Source: a virus
Reading direction: 5' to 3' (one strand)
DNA: 39,809 nucleotides
Virus record (IMG/VR): IMGVR_UViG_3300031351_000003
Coordinates: 1-39,809 of that record
The notes below the pieces were generated by a model. That model saw nothing but the letters and a program-made list of their open reading frames with translations. It had not been told where the DNA came from and ran no database searches. Within the stretch, counting starts at the first letter, position 1; each line of letters starts with the position of its first letter. Made by a program: the position numbers and the translations under genes. This document shows positions 22,322-28,904 of this stretch, piece after piece.

Positions 22322-22432
22322 GTGGCGCGAGGCAACATCGCCAACTTCGGCGGCAAGAAGGCGAAGCCGTTCACGAAGAAGAGCGGCAAGGGCGGCAAGA
22401 AGAGCGGCAAGGGCAAGAAGGGCCGCTGCTGA
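22322..22432 (+). CDS. 36-aa Lys/Gly-rich basic protein
   Basis: A tiny gene with an excellent GGAGGTGG ribosome site before GTG 22322. The product has repeated KSGKGGKK-like units, about 14 lysines in 36 residues, and ends RC. It resembles histone-tail-like DNA condensing peptides in composition. First of four small very basic proteins before the scaffold gene. Confidence 0.55.
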   Translation: MARGNIANFGGKKAKPFTKKSGKGGKKSGKGKKGRC

Positions 22433-22483
22433 CGTACTGGCCGGGTCACGGGGGCCCAGCCGTTGCCTGTGGAAGGGGGCGCT

Positions 22484-22720
22484 GTGGGGATCAAGTACCG
22501 GTACAACGTCCTGGTCGATCCCTGGCCGCGGCGCTGGTATCACGGGTGGGCGTCGCGGGCACAGCGGCGGCATTTCACTGCCGATCCGAAGCTGCACAAG
22601 TACGTGGGTGGCATGGACTTCTGGACGCCGCAGGCCGGCAAGCGCACGTTGAGCGGCAAGTTAGAGCGGTTGCCGAACCGCCTGCATCCGAAGCGTCGCC
22701 GTCGCCGGCCACGCAGGTAG
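22484..22720 (+). CDS. 78-aa basic protein with Arg-rich tail
   Basis: GTG 22484 has GGAAGGGGG upstream. The product starts with an aromatic segment (YRYNVLVDPWPRRWYHGW) and ends in an almost pure arginine tail. Nucleic-acid binding is likely from composition. No named family. Confidence 0.55.
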   Translation: MGIKYRYNVLVDPWPRRWYHGWASRAQRRHFTADPKLHKYVGGMDFWTPQAGKRTLSGKLERLPNRLHPKRRRRRPRR

Positions 22721-22798
22721 TTGACGCGCGGAAGATTGACGAGTCAAACGTATCTTGGCGTACATCCCGGCATCTACCGACACCCCCCGATGGCCGGG

Positions 22799-22804
22799 TA
22801 CGCT
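22799..22804 (+). promoter_or_regulatory. possible -10 box TACGCT
   Basis: TACGCT lies 17 bp before the ATG at 22822, with CCGACA 16 bp further upstream as a poor -35. The same hexamer occurs before the portal gene and, on the leftward strand, near 1424. Weak evidence. Confidence 0.3.
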
Positions 22805-22821
22805 GGCGCCGGGGTGATCTC

Positions 22822-23013
22822 ATGGTCAGCGCGCGAGGTGGCAAGTACGGATTCGTCTACCGCAACCGGTGGGACGTCTACCGGGCGCTGCGCCGCAAGG
22901 GCATGACCAAGACGCGCGCCGCCAAGATCTCGAACGCGGGGCGTACCCACGTGCAGCGGTCGCGCATGGCCAGGAAGGCCGCAAGGACCCGCAAGCTCCG
23001 CGGCGGCCGGTAG
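22822..23013 (+). CDS. 63-aa basic phage protein (Ku-/Rho-like short helix family)
   Basis: ATG 22822 starts a short basic protein. Its core WDVYRALRRKGMTKTRAAKISNAG matches a pattern common in actinobacterial and phage small proteins (ALxxKGMSKxRAAxISNAG), whose function is unknown. The tail is Arg/Lys-rich. Third member of the basic-protein cluster. Confidence 0.6.
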   Translation: MVSARGGKYGFVYRNRWDVYRALRRKGMTKTRAAKISNAGRTHVQRSRMARKAARTRKLRGGR

Positions 23014-23022
23014 GGAGTGGTC

Positions 23023-23178
23023 ATGGCAATGAGCAAGTTCGACCGGCTCGCGGCGAAGGTCGGCTCCCGCCGGCTGGCCGGCTGGATCACGACACACAAC
23101 CCGAAGGTCCGCGCCCGCGCGATGGCCACGCGCAAGCGCAAGGCCGCTGCGAGGAAGGCTCGCGCCCGCCGTCGGTAA
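23023..23178 (+). CDS. 51-aa histone-like basic protein
   Basis: ATG 23023, ten bases after the previous stop, with GGGAGTGG upstream. The last 20 residues (TRKRKAAARKARARRR end) are Ala/Lys/Arg as in H1-like tails. It is probably DNA- or RNA-binding, and could accompany packaged DNA or the scaffold. Confidence 0.55.
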   Translation: MAMSKFDRLAAKVGSRRLAGWITTHNPKVRARAMATRKRKAAARKARARRR

Positions 23179-23200
23179 GGGGTCGGCTTGGCGTCACGCC

Positions 23201-23229
23201 TTACAGCTCACGATCACCGATGCTACCGT
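23201..23229 (+). promoter_or_regulatory. promoter before the scaffold gene
   Basis: TTACAG, a 17-bp spacer and TACCGT preceded by TGC share the TGCTACCGT block with 9472-9480 and 24066-24074. Confidence 0.45.
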
Positions 23230-23261
23230 GGCCTGACCTTGGCAGCGGAAGGTGAATCGAC

Positions 23262-24044
23262 ATGCATGGACTGATCGGCTGGGTCGACGGCAGGCCCGTC
23301 TACCGGCTTGCTGGCGCCGACGGCATCGACTTCCTCTTCGAAGACGATGACGGTGCCGACGACACCGATGACGGTTCCGGCGACGGCGACGACGACACCA
23401 CGTACATCCCCAAGGGCGGCAACGCCCAGCGCCGGCAGGACGACACCGATGCCGACGACTGGAAGCCGCCGTCCCGCGAGGAGTGGGAAAAGCTACGGCG
23501 CACCGCGAAGACGGCCACTGCGCAGGCCGTGCAGCGCAAGCGGCTGTTGCGGGAGCAGGGCATCAACCCGCGCACCGGGCGCCCATTCAGTGCGGGCGAG
23601 GCGGTCGAGGCGCTGGCGCAGAGTGACGACCGCAGCGAGGCGCTCGCGGCGGCCCGCGAGGATGCGCAGCGTGACACCCGCTACCGGTCGGCGCTCGCGA
23701 CGGCTGAGCTGAAAGCCCGGCTGACCGGCGCAGGGTGGGTCGGCAACGACCTGAAGCTGGTGCGCCGCCTGATCGACATGGACGCGATCGACGTCGAGGT
23801 CAGCGACGACGGGGACGTTGCGATCGAAGGCCTGGACGAGCAGATCGAGCGCATCCGCGCCGAGGTGCCCGGCTGGTTCCGGCGCCGGCGCACCTCGGCC
23901 GGCCGTAGCGGTGGTGGCGACGACGGTGCCACCGGTGCCGCGGAGGTCGACGGTGGTGACACCGGGCGCCCGGCGGCCAGGAGGCAGAAGAGCTGGAAGG
24001 ATGCGCTGGGCTCCCAGTTCGATGGGACCAGCCGACGTCGATAG
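23262..24044 (+). CDS. putative scaffolding protein
   Basis: A 260-aa protein right before the major capsid gene. It has a very acidic N-terminal region (Asp run at about residues 28-45), a long charged helical middle (about 65-150, for example WEKLRRTAKTATAQAVQRKR) and a basic C-terminal tail. Low complexity, high charge and position are typical of head scaffolds; the basic tail would contact the capsid protein. Sequence alone does not prove the role. Confidence 0.65.
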   Translation: MHGLIGWVDGRPVYRLAGADGIDFLFEDDDGADDTDDGSGDGDDDTTYIPKGGNAQRRQDDTDADDWKPPSREEWEKLRRTAKTATAQAVQRKRLLREQGINPRTGRPFSAGEAVEALAQSDDRSEALAAAREDAQRDTRYRSALATAELKARLTGAGWVGNDLKLVRRLIDMDAIDVEVSDDGDVAIEGLDEQIERIRAEVPGWFRRRRTSAGRSGGGDDGATGAAEVDGGDTGRPAARRQKSWKDALGSQFDGTSRRR

Positions 24045-24074
24045 TTGATCTTATATGGGTGATCGTGCTACCGT
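24045..24074 (+). promoter_or_regulatory. promoter of the major capsid gene
   Basis: TTGATC right after the scaffold stop, an 18-bp spacer, then TACCGT preceded by TGC. The 11-base block GTGCTACCGTC is identical to that upstream of the LPVTG gene. It leaves a leader of about 100 nt before the capsid start. Confidence 0.55.
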
Positions 24075-24109
24075 CCGTACAGACGTGAGGCGATCGCGGT
24101 CGTGTCAAG

Positions 24110-24184
24110 CCCGTGGGGTACGGGCGGAAGGGCTCCGGCGGTAGAGCGGGTCTTCGATCAGCATCTACAGCTAGGAGCCCTTCC
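24110..24184 (+). promoter_or_regulatory. leader RNA structure hiding the capsid ribosome-binding site
   Basis: After a small CCCGT/ACGGG hairpin (24110-24124), an 11-bp perfect stem pairs GGAAGGGCTCC (24126-24136) with GGAGCCCTTCC (24174-24184). The right arm contains most of the AGGAG Shine-Dalgarno (24173-24177) and ends at the base before the GTG start. Folding would block ribosome entry, so capsid translation may be conditional. Confidence 0.6.
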
Positions 24185-25225
24185 GTGCTCTCCCATGACA
24201 GTCCCATCGGCGTCTACGTCGAAGAGGATGCTCCCCGGGTCATCGGGGTCCTCCCCGACGGCACCGAGATCATCGCCCTGGCCGGTTCCACAAATCAGGA
24301 CATTTCCGACTGGATCCCCATCGAGTACGACGATGAGGTCGTCCAGCGGGTCTACCAGGAGTCCGCCGTCGAGCGGTACGGCGCCCGTGTCCCGATGAGA
24401 TCCAAGACGAAGAGTGTGCCGCGGTCGAGCGGCATCACGGTGTCGGCCGGCACCACGTACACCTCCGACACGAGCACCAACGACGAGATCACCCTCACGG
24501 CGCGCCGGTTCATCGCCCGGGTGACGTTCGACGAGGACGACCTGGCCGACGCTGAGGGCCGCCTCGACGTGATCGGTACGAAGGGCCTGGAATGGGCCAT
24601 TTCGTACGCCGACACGTTCGACAACGCCTGCCTGGCCGTCACCGGTGACGAGAACGGGACGACCGTCCCGGTCACCAGCGTCTACAAGACGCTGCGTACG
24701 ACCGACTCCGACGTCAGCTACACCGCCGACGACAACTACCTGACCTGGGACGACGACTACACGGCGATTGCGAGCACCCCAGACGGGACGTCGCTGTACG
24801 AGAAGTTGTCGGCCACCTTCAAGGCGGTCGAGACCGGCAAGTACTGGAGCCAGGCGGACGCGCTGGTCATCGCCCACCCGGGGTGGCGCGACGCGCTGCG
24901 GGTGTGCACCGACGCCCAGGGCCGGCCGATTTTCGTGCCGGGCGGCAGCGGAACGCCGGACATGCTGTTCAACACGCCGATCGCCTGGAGTCGTGGTTGC
25001 AAGACCTCGGCCACGGTGAGCGGCAGCCCGACCGGCAACGACCTGCTCATCTACGTCAACCGGCGGTATCTGAAGCGCGGCGACCGGTCCGGTCCTGAGA
25101 CGCTGGTCGATGAGGCCAGGGCCCAGGACGACACCGATGACGCTGCGGTCAAGTTCCGCACGCGGCGCGGTTTCAAGCTGTCGCACCCGGCGGCGGCGGC
25201 TGTCCTGGAACGGCTGACCGACTGA
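24185..25225 (+). CDS. major capsid protein, HK97-like fold
   Basis: A 346-aa protein following the scaffold. Features fit an HK97-type capsid: an extended N-terminal segment, ALAGSTNQDISDWIPIEYDD, a beta-rich E-loop region (RRFIARVTFDEDDLADAEG), LEWAISYADTFDNACLAVTG, and a P-domain with LVIAHPGWRDALRV followed by GRPIFVPGGSGTPDMLFNTPI, which is very typical of siphovirus capsid proteins. It ends KFRTRRGFKLSHPAAAAVLERL. GTG 24185 has AGGAG seven bases upstream. A strong terminator follows. Confidence 0.88.
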   Translation: MLSHDSPIGVYVEEDAPRVIGVLPDGTEIIALAGSTNQDISDWIPIEYDDEVVQRVYQESAVERYGARVPMRSKTKSVPRSSGITVSAGTTYTSDTSTNDEITLTARRFIARVTFDEDDLADAEGRLDVIGTKGLEWAISYADTFDNACLAVTGDENGTTVPVTSVYKTLRTTDSDVSYTADDNYLTWDDDYTAIASTPDGTSLYEKLSATFKAVETGKYWSQADALVIAHPGWRDALRVCTDAQGRPIFVPGGSGTPDMLFNTPIAWSRGCKTSATVSGSPTGNDLLIYVNRRYLKRGDRSGPETLVDEARAQDDTDDAAVKFRTRRGFKLSHPAAAAVLERLTD

Positions 25226-25231
25226 TTGAGC

Positions 25232-25274
25232 TGCGCACCCCCCTGGCACCGCTAGCCTGCCGGGGGGGTGCGCA
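25232..25274 (+). terminator. terminator after the capsid gene
   Basis: A 17-bp stem (one G-U pair, starting TGCGCACCCCCC) with a 9-nt loop begins 7 bp after the capsid stop. Attenuation here would keep capsid message in excess of downstream connector message. Confidence 0.7.
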
Positions 25275-25317
25275 ACCAGGACCCCACCGAGGCAGCCACT
25301 ACCCAGCCGGAGCCGCT

Positions 25318-25818
25318 GTGAACATCGAAGCTTTGCGCTATATGAATAAGACTGAGCTGCAGCGGGAGGCGGCCCGGCGGGGGCTGGACGCATCCGGCAC
25401 GCGCCCCATCCTGATCGACCGCATCACCGCCGCCATGACCTCCACGGACGCCGGTGTGGACACGCCGGCCGTGGACAGCGCCCCTGAGGGTGCCGGTCCG
25501 GAAGACGTCGACCCCGAAGACGTCGACCTCGAAGACGTCGACCCCGAGGACGTCACGGCTGGCGACTCCGAAGACCTCGACGTCCAACGATTCGAGATCA
25601 TCTCCGGTGGCCGCGAGTGCCGCACCACCTACCCGCTCACCCCGACCAGCTTCCGCCGCGGATGCCTGGACGAGGAGACGCGCAAGGCCCTGTTCGCCCG
25701 GGCGGTCGACGACGCTGCCGCCGCCGGCATCACCGCACACCGCCCGCGCCTGGCCGGCGTCGCCCTGGACGTCGCCCACATCATCCTGGCCATCCCCCGC
25801 GCCGCACGGAGACCGTGA
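25318..25818 (+). CDS. SAP/HeH-motif protein with acidic repeats
   Basis: A 166-aa protein. Residues 9-40 (MNKTELQREAARRGLDASGT, then RPILIDRITAAM) form a SAP/HeH-like helix-extension-helix, seen in Rho N-termini and DNA-binding proteins and in several phage head proteins. Residues 60-75 are tandem PEDVD units made by a 15-bp repeat. The C terminus has a helical domain. It lies between capsid and the first connector, where head-decoration or head-completion proteins are found. It overlaps the next gene by TGATG-like coupling. Confidence 0.55.
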   Translation: MNIEALRYMNKTELQREAARRGLDASGTRPILIDRITAAMTSTDAGVDTPAVDSAPEGAGPEDVDPEDVDLEDVDPEDVTAGDSEDLDVQRFEIISGGRECRTTYPLTPTSFRRGCLDEETRKALFARAVDDAAAAGITAHRPRLAGVALDVAHIILAIPRAARRP

Positions 25819-26258
25819 TGGCCTGGGCCACCCTGGCGGAGATCACCGAGTACCCCGGCGGTGACCAGGTCACCACCGCCCACCTTGCTCTGGCGCAGGA
25901 CCTGGTCGAGATCTTCGCCGGGGTCACCGAAGACGCCTCCGACCAGGACCTGGTCAGCTCCCGTGACCTCCGGCTGCTCAACCGAGCCGTGATATACGAA
26001 GCAATCTTCGTAAGTGATCATCCGGAAGTTCTCACCGTCCACGACGTCGAGTCGGCATCCGGCGACGGCATCAGCGCGCAGTACCGCACCGCCAACGCGC
26101 AGTTCATCGCCCCGCTCGCCGACCGATGCATCAACCGGCTCTCCTGGCGCCAGCGCGGCCTACGCGTACGCCGGCGGGGCGCCCGCTACGACCTCGACGA
26201 CCGCGGCAACCGCGACAGCGCCGTCCGCGACGACGACCGCCTGTGGACACCGCTGTGA
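25818..26258 (+). CDS. head-tail adaptor (connector) protein
   Basis: A 146-aa mainly helical protein. The start MAWATLAEITEYPGGDQVTT, a helix pair and AQFIAPLADRCINRLSWR are like the gp6/gp15-type adaptors that bind the portal. Identified chiefly by position (first of four connector-sized genes) and size. ATG 25818 overlaps the previous stop; the following gene starts inside its end (GTGA). Confidence 0.65.
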   Translation: MAWATLAEITEYPGGDQVTTAHLALAQDLVEIFAGVTEDASDQDLVSSRDLRLLNRAVIYEAIFVSDHPEVLTVHDVESASGDGISAQYRTANAQFIAPLADRCINRLSWRQRGLRVRRRGARYDLDDRGNRDSAVRDDDRLWTPL

Positions 26259-26593
26259 CCAGGCCATTCGCCACCGGGACGTACACGCTGCTGCGCGGCA
26301 ACACCACCGACGACTACGGCGACGACCAGGACGTCGCCACCGTGGTCAGCGGATACAGCTCCCTGGTCGGGTCGGTCGTCGAGCAGAGCCAGGCCAGCCG
26401 GCGGCGTGTCGACGGAACGCCGCGGGACGTGCGCCGCTACGTCGGCCGGTTCGCCGCATCGGTGCCGTTCACGGCCGACGACCGGCTGCGCGACGACGCC
26501 ACCGGCGACGTGTACGTGGTCGTCGAGATCCGCAAGCAGGCCAATCCCGTAACGGGTGAGACCCATAGACTGATCCTTACCAAGGTCACATGA
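26255..26593 (+). CDS. head-closure (stopper) protein
   Basis: A 112-aa beta-rich protein with pattern VEQSQASRRRVDGTPRDVRRYVGRF, then DDRLRDDATGDVYVVVEIRKQ and HRLILTKV, which is the usual layout of phage head-tail joining proteins (DNA present in head is locked by this ring). GTG 26255 is coupled to the adaptor gene. The assignment is from size, fold pattern and order. Confidence 0.65.
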   Translation: MTRPFATGTYTLLRGNTTDDYGDDQDVATVVSGYSSLVGSVVEQSQASRRRVDGTPRDVRRYVGRFAASVPFTADDRLRDDATGDVYVVVEIRKQANPVTGETHRLILTKVT

Positions 26594-26672
26594 CGGTGGG
26601 ACGCCCGTCAGGCCCCGTCAACGGGCCGGGCGAACCACCAGCCCGCCGAGGTCAATGAGGGGGTGACGGTAC

Positions 26673-27071
26673 ATGCCGGGGACCGGGGTCCACGAGGATC
26701 CGACCTGGTCGGCGAAGTTCGGCGCCATCGTGCGCCACCACCGCCGCACCACCACAGAGATGATCACGCTCGACGCGATCGCCAACTGCCCCATCGGTAT
26801 CTCCACCGAAGGTCATCTCGCTGGTGAACTGTCGTCGACGATCCACACCGAACCCGGCACCAAGGCCGACTACGTCGTCATCGGCACCCAGTACTGGGAC
26901 ACCGTCGAGTACGGCAGCCCCGAGCACGACATCACCCCGACCTGGAAGCGCGCCCTGTGGTGGCCGGGCGCCGAACACCCAGTCTCTCGCGTACACCACC
27001 CGGGCACCCCCGAGCAGGCGCCGATGCGCCGGGCGCTGCGCCGGGCACGAGCCCTGCGGGCCCTGTCATGA
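26673..27071 (+). CDS. neck / minor tail connector (HK97 gp10-like)
   Basis: A 132-aa protein whose HHRRTTTEMITLDAIANCPI, then ADYVVIGTQYWDTVEYGSPEH and a basic C terminus resemble HK97 gp10-like neck proteins, where a YGT..H motif is common. ATG 26673 follows GAGGGGGTGA. The 79 bp before it hold only the ribosome site and a weak inverted repeat. It ends overlapping the next ATG. Confidence 0.6.
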   Translation: MPGTGVHEDPTWSAKFGAIVRHHRRTTTEMITLDAIANCPIGISTEGHLAGELSSTIHTEPGTKADYVVIGTQYWDTVEYGSPEHDITPTWKRALWWPGAEHPVSRVHHPGTPEQAPMRRALRRARALRALS

Positions 27072-27508
27072 CCGCGCTGATGTCGGCCGAACTGGTCGCC
27101 GTGCTGTGGCTGAAAGGCGTGCCCGGGATCGACGCGACGAAGGTAGCGACCATGCTGCCGCGGGACGTCACCGCCTGGTCGTCGACCGGGTTCGTGCAGG
27201 TCGGCGCAGTGCTCTCGGACAGCGCGGCGCCCGAGTCCAGGGTGCGCATCGCGGGGATCAGCGTGCACCTGTGGGCCGTCAACCAGGACTCCGGCAAGCC
27301 GCCCTGGGGCAAGGCCGCGAACCTCGGTGAGCTGGTCGTGGCGGGCTGCGAGGCACCCGGGCAGCAGCGGGCGGTCACGAAGACCGGATACGCCCCAGTG
27401 CGGGTGATGGATGCGGAGGCGACCGGGCCCCGCCGGCTGCCCGGCGACGAAGGGGCGTACGCCCACTACCAATTGGACCTCACCCTGATGTGGTCCGCGA
27501 CCAGCTAG
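27068..27508 (+). CDS. tail terminator protein
   Basis: A 146-aa protein before the major tail gene. GTGFVQVGAVLSDSA-like and AGISVHLWAVNQDSGKPPWGKA, ending AHYQLDLTLMW, suit the tail-terminator (gpU/gp17-like) fold, with a beta-sheet that closes the tail tube. Identified by order and general pattern. Confidence 0.65.
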   Translation: MTALMSAELVAVLWLKGVPGIDATKVATMLPRDVTAWSSTGFVQVGAVLSDSAAPESRVRIAGISVHLWAVNQDSGKPPWGKAANLGELVVAGCEAPGQQRAVTKTGYAPVRVMDAEATGPRRLPGDEGAYAHYQLDLTLMWSATS

Positions 27509-27517
27509 GAGGGTGTC

Positions 27518-28102
27518 GTGGGTGTCGTAACCCCGTACCAGGTGATTGTTGGCCCCGCCGATCTGTACCTCGGCGACTACGGAGCGACCGAGCCGGCCGA
27601 CACGGCGGTCAACTCGACGCCGGCCGCATCGGCGTGGGACCCGCTGGGTTCCACCCAGGACGGTACGACCCTGAACGTGGAGCAGTCGTTCTACACGGTC
27701 AGCGTCGACCAGATCAATGACCCGGTCGGGAGCGTTCCGACGTCCCGCGCGGTCAAGGTGCAGACCAACCTGGCCGAAGCGACGCTGGAGAACCTCCAGT
27801 ACGCCCTCAACGACGGGGCGACGATCAGCAGTGGCAGCGGGTACCGGTCGCTGGAGCCGGAGGCCGACGGTGACGAGATGCACCCGACGTACAAGGCGCT
27901 GCTGGTGCACGGGTACGCCCCGGCGGACGCCGATGGCACGTCCCGGCGCCGCATGATCGTCATCCGGAAGGTCTTGAACGTCGACAACGTCGGCGTCCCG
28001 TACAAGAAGGACGGCACCACGGTGGTCCCGGTGACGCTGCTGGGGCACTACGTGTCCAGTTCCACCAAACCGTACAAGATCATCGACGAGGTCAGTGCCT
28101 GA
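27518..28102 (+). CDS. major tail (tube) protein
   Basis: A 194-aa protein preceding the tail chaperones. It begins VTPYQVIVGPADLYLGDYGA and has KVQTNLAEATLENLQYALND and VPYKKDGTTVVPVTLLGHYV, typical of actinophage tube proteins. GTG 27518 has AGGAGGG upstream. Codons 81-93 (27759-27795) match CRISPR spacer 2 in reverse complement at 29 of 37 bases. The gene has its own terminator. Confidence 0.82.
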   Translation: MGVVTPYQVIVGPADLYLGDYGATEPADTAVNSTPAASAWDPLGSTQDGTTLNVEQSFYTVSVDQINDPVGSVPTSRAVKVQTNLAEATLENLQYALNDGATISSGSGYRSLEPEADGDEMHPTYKALLVHGYAPADADGTSRRRMIVIRKVLNVDNVGVPYKKDGTTVVPVTLLGHYVSSSTKPYKIIDEVSA

Positions 28103-28128
28103 CCGCCAGGCACCCGACCGTCAGGACC

Positions 28129-28152
28129 GGGCGCCCCGTCACAGGGGCGCCC
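28129..28152 (+). terminator. terminator after the major tail gene
   Basis: A perfect 9-bp stem GGGCGCCCC/GGGGCGCCC with a 6-nt loop lies 26 bp after the stop, as is common after abundant tail-tube genes. Confidence 0.6.
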
Positions 28153-28176
28153 AACCCCCACCACCAGGAGGCAACG

Positions 28177-28518
28177 ATGGCCGTCAAGCCCGTCAAGGTC
28201 AAGCGGCGTACCGACGTCGCAGCGAAGGCCCCCAGGGAGCCGCTGTTCTACCTGCCCGACCCGGACGACCCCGACCAGGAGATCGAGTACACGATCCCCG
28301 TCGAGATCCCCCCGCGGTACACCATGGCCTACCTGCGGGACCTGCGCACCAAGACCCCCGAGCAGGCCCTGTCCATCATGCTCGACCGGGTCCTGGGCCG
28401 CGGCGCGGTCGACGCCCTGTCCGAATCCGACGACGTCACATCGGAAGATCTCGCAGCCATCATGCGGATCATCGAGAAGAAGACCACCGCGGCCGTCGAG
28501 GTCATGCAGGGAAACTGA
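28177..28518 (+). CDS. tail assembly chaperone (short form, G-like)
   Basis: A 113-aa protein that guides tape-measure and tube assembly. It starts MAVKPVKVKRRTDVAAKAP, with an acidic body and terminal helix EDLAAIMRIIEKKTTAAVEV. The last codons hold the slippery heptamer GGGAAAC just before the TGA. A fraction of ribosomes should slip -1 to make the longer G-T form. ATG 28177 is preceded by AGGAGG. Confidence 0.82.
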   Translation: MAVKPVKVKRRTDVAAKAPREPLFYLPDPDDPDQEIEYTIPVEIPPRYTMAYLRDLRTKTPEQALSIMLDRVLGRGAVDALSESDDVTSEDLAAIMRIIEKKTTAAVEVMQGN

Positions 28519-28548
28519 CGCGCCACCCGAGGTCCGTCCTCGGGTGGC
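28509..28548 (+). promoter_or_regulatory. programmed -1 frameshift signal
   Basis: GGGAAAC (28509-28515) is in the correct X XXY YYZ phase of the chaperone gene. Six bases later an 11-bp perfect stem (28522-28532 with 28538-28548, starting GCCACCCGAGG, 5-nt loop) could stall the ribosome. Confidence 0.88.
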
Positions 28549-28892
28549 TGGTCCAACGAGCAGGGAGGGTCTCATGGGTCCCGGACCACTGGGACGACAT
28601 CCTCTCGGACCTGTCGGTGTTCCACCGGGTCGACCTCGCGGACCCGGAAGCCGTTTTGGACATGTGGTCGTCGCAGACCCTGTTCGGCGTCATCCAGCGG
28701 CTGCCGCACTACCGCGGGGTGCTACGCGACCTGGTGTTCACCGCTCAGGACGCCCAGCAGAACGCCCAGCAGGCAAGACGAAGCCCTGTCGGGGTGCCGC
28801 CGGGCACCGCGGCACAGGCCCCGGTGCCGCTCACCCCTGCCCAGGCCGGCGGCGGGCTGCCGCCGGCCCTGGCCCAGTTCGTCGACCGCTGA
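28515..28892 (+). CDS. tail assembly chaperone frameshift extension (T-like)
   Basis: This is the -1 frame reached from the slippery site; the full G-T protein spans 28177-28892. It adds about 125 residues: a Trp-rich start (VSWVPDHWDDILSDLSVFHRV), LADPEAVLDMWSS and an Ala/Pro-rich C terminus. No independent ribosome site is clear, so expression by frameshift fits. The tape measure follows after 12 bp, the normal order. Confidence 0.82.
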   Translation: MTRHPRSVLGWLVQRAGRVSWVPDHWDDILSDLSVFHRVDLADPEAVLDMWSSQTLFGVIQRLPHYRGVLRDLVFTAQDAQQNAQQARRSPVGVPPGTAAQAPVPLTPAQAGGGLPPALAQFVDR

Positions 28893-28904
28893 CCGGAGGG
28901 CACG

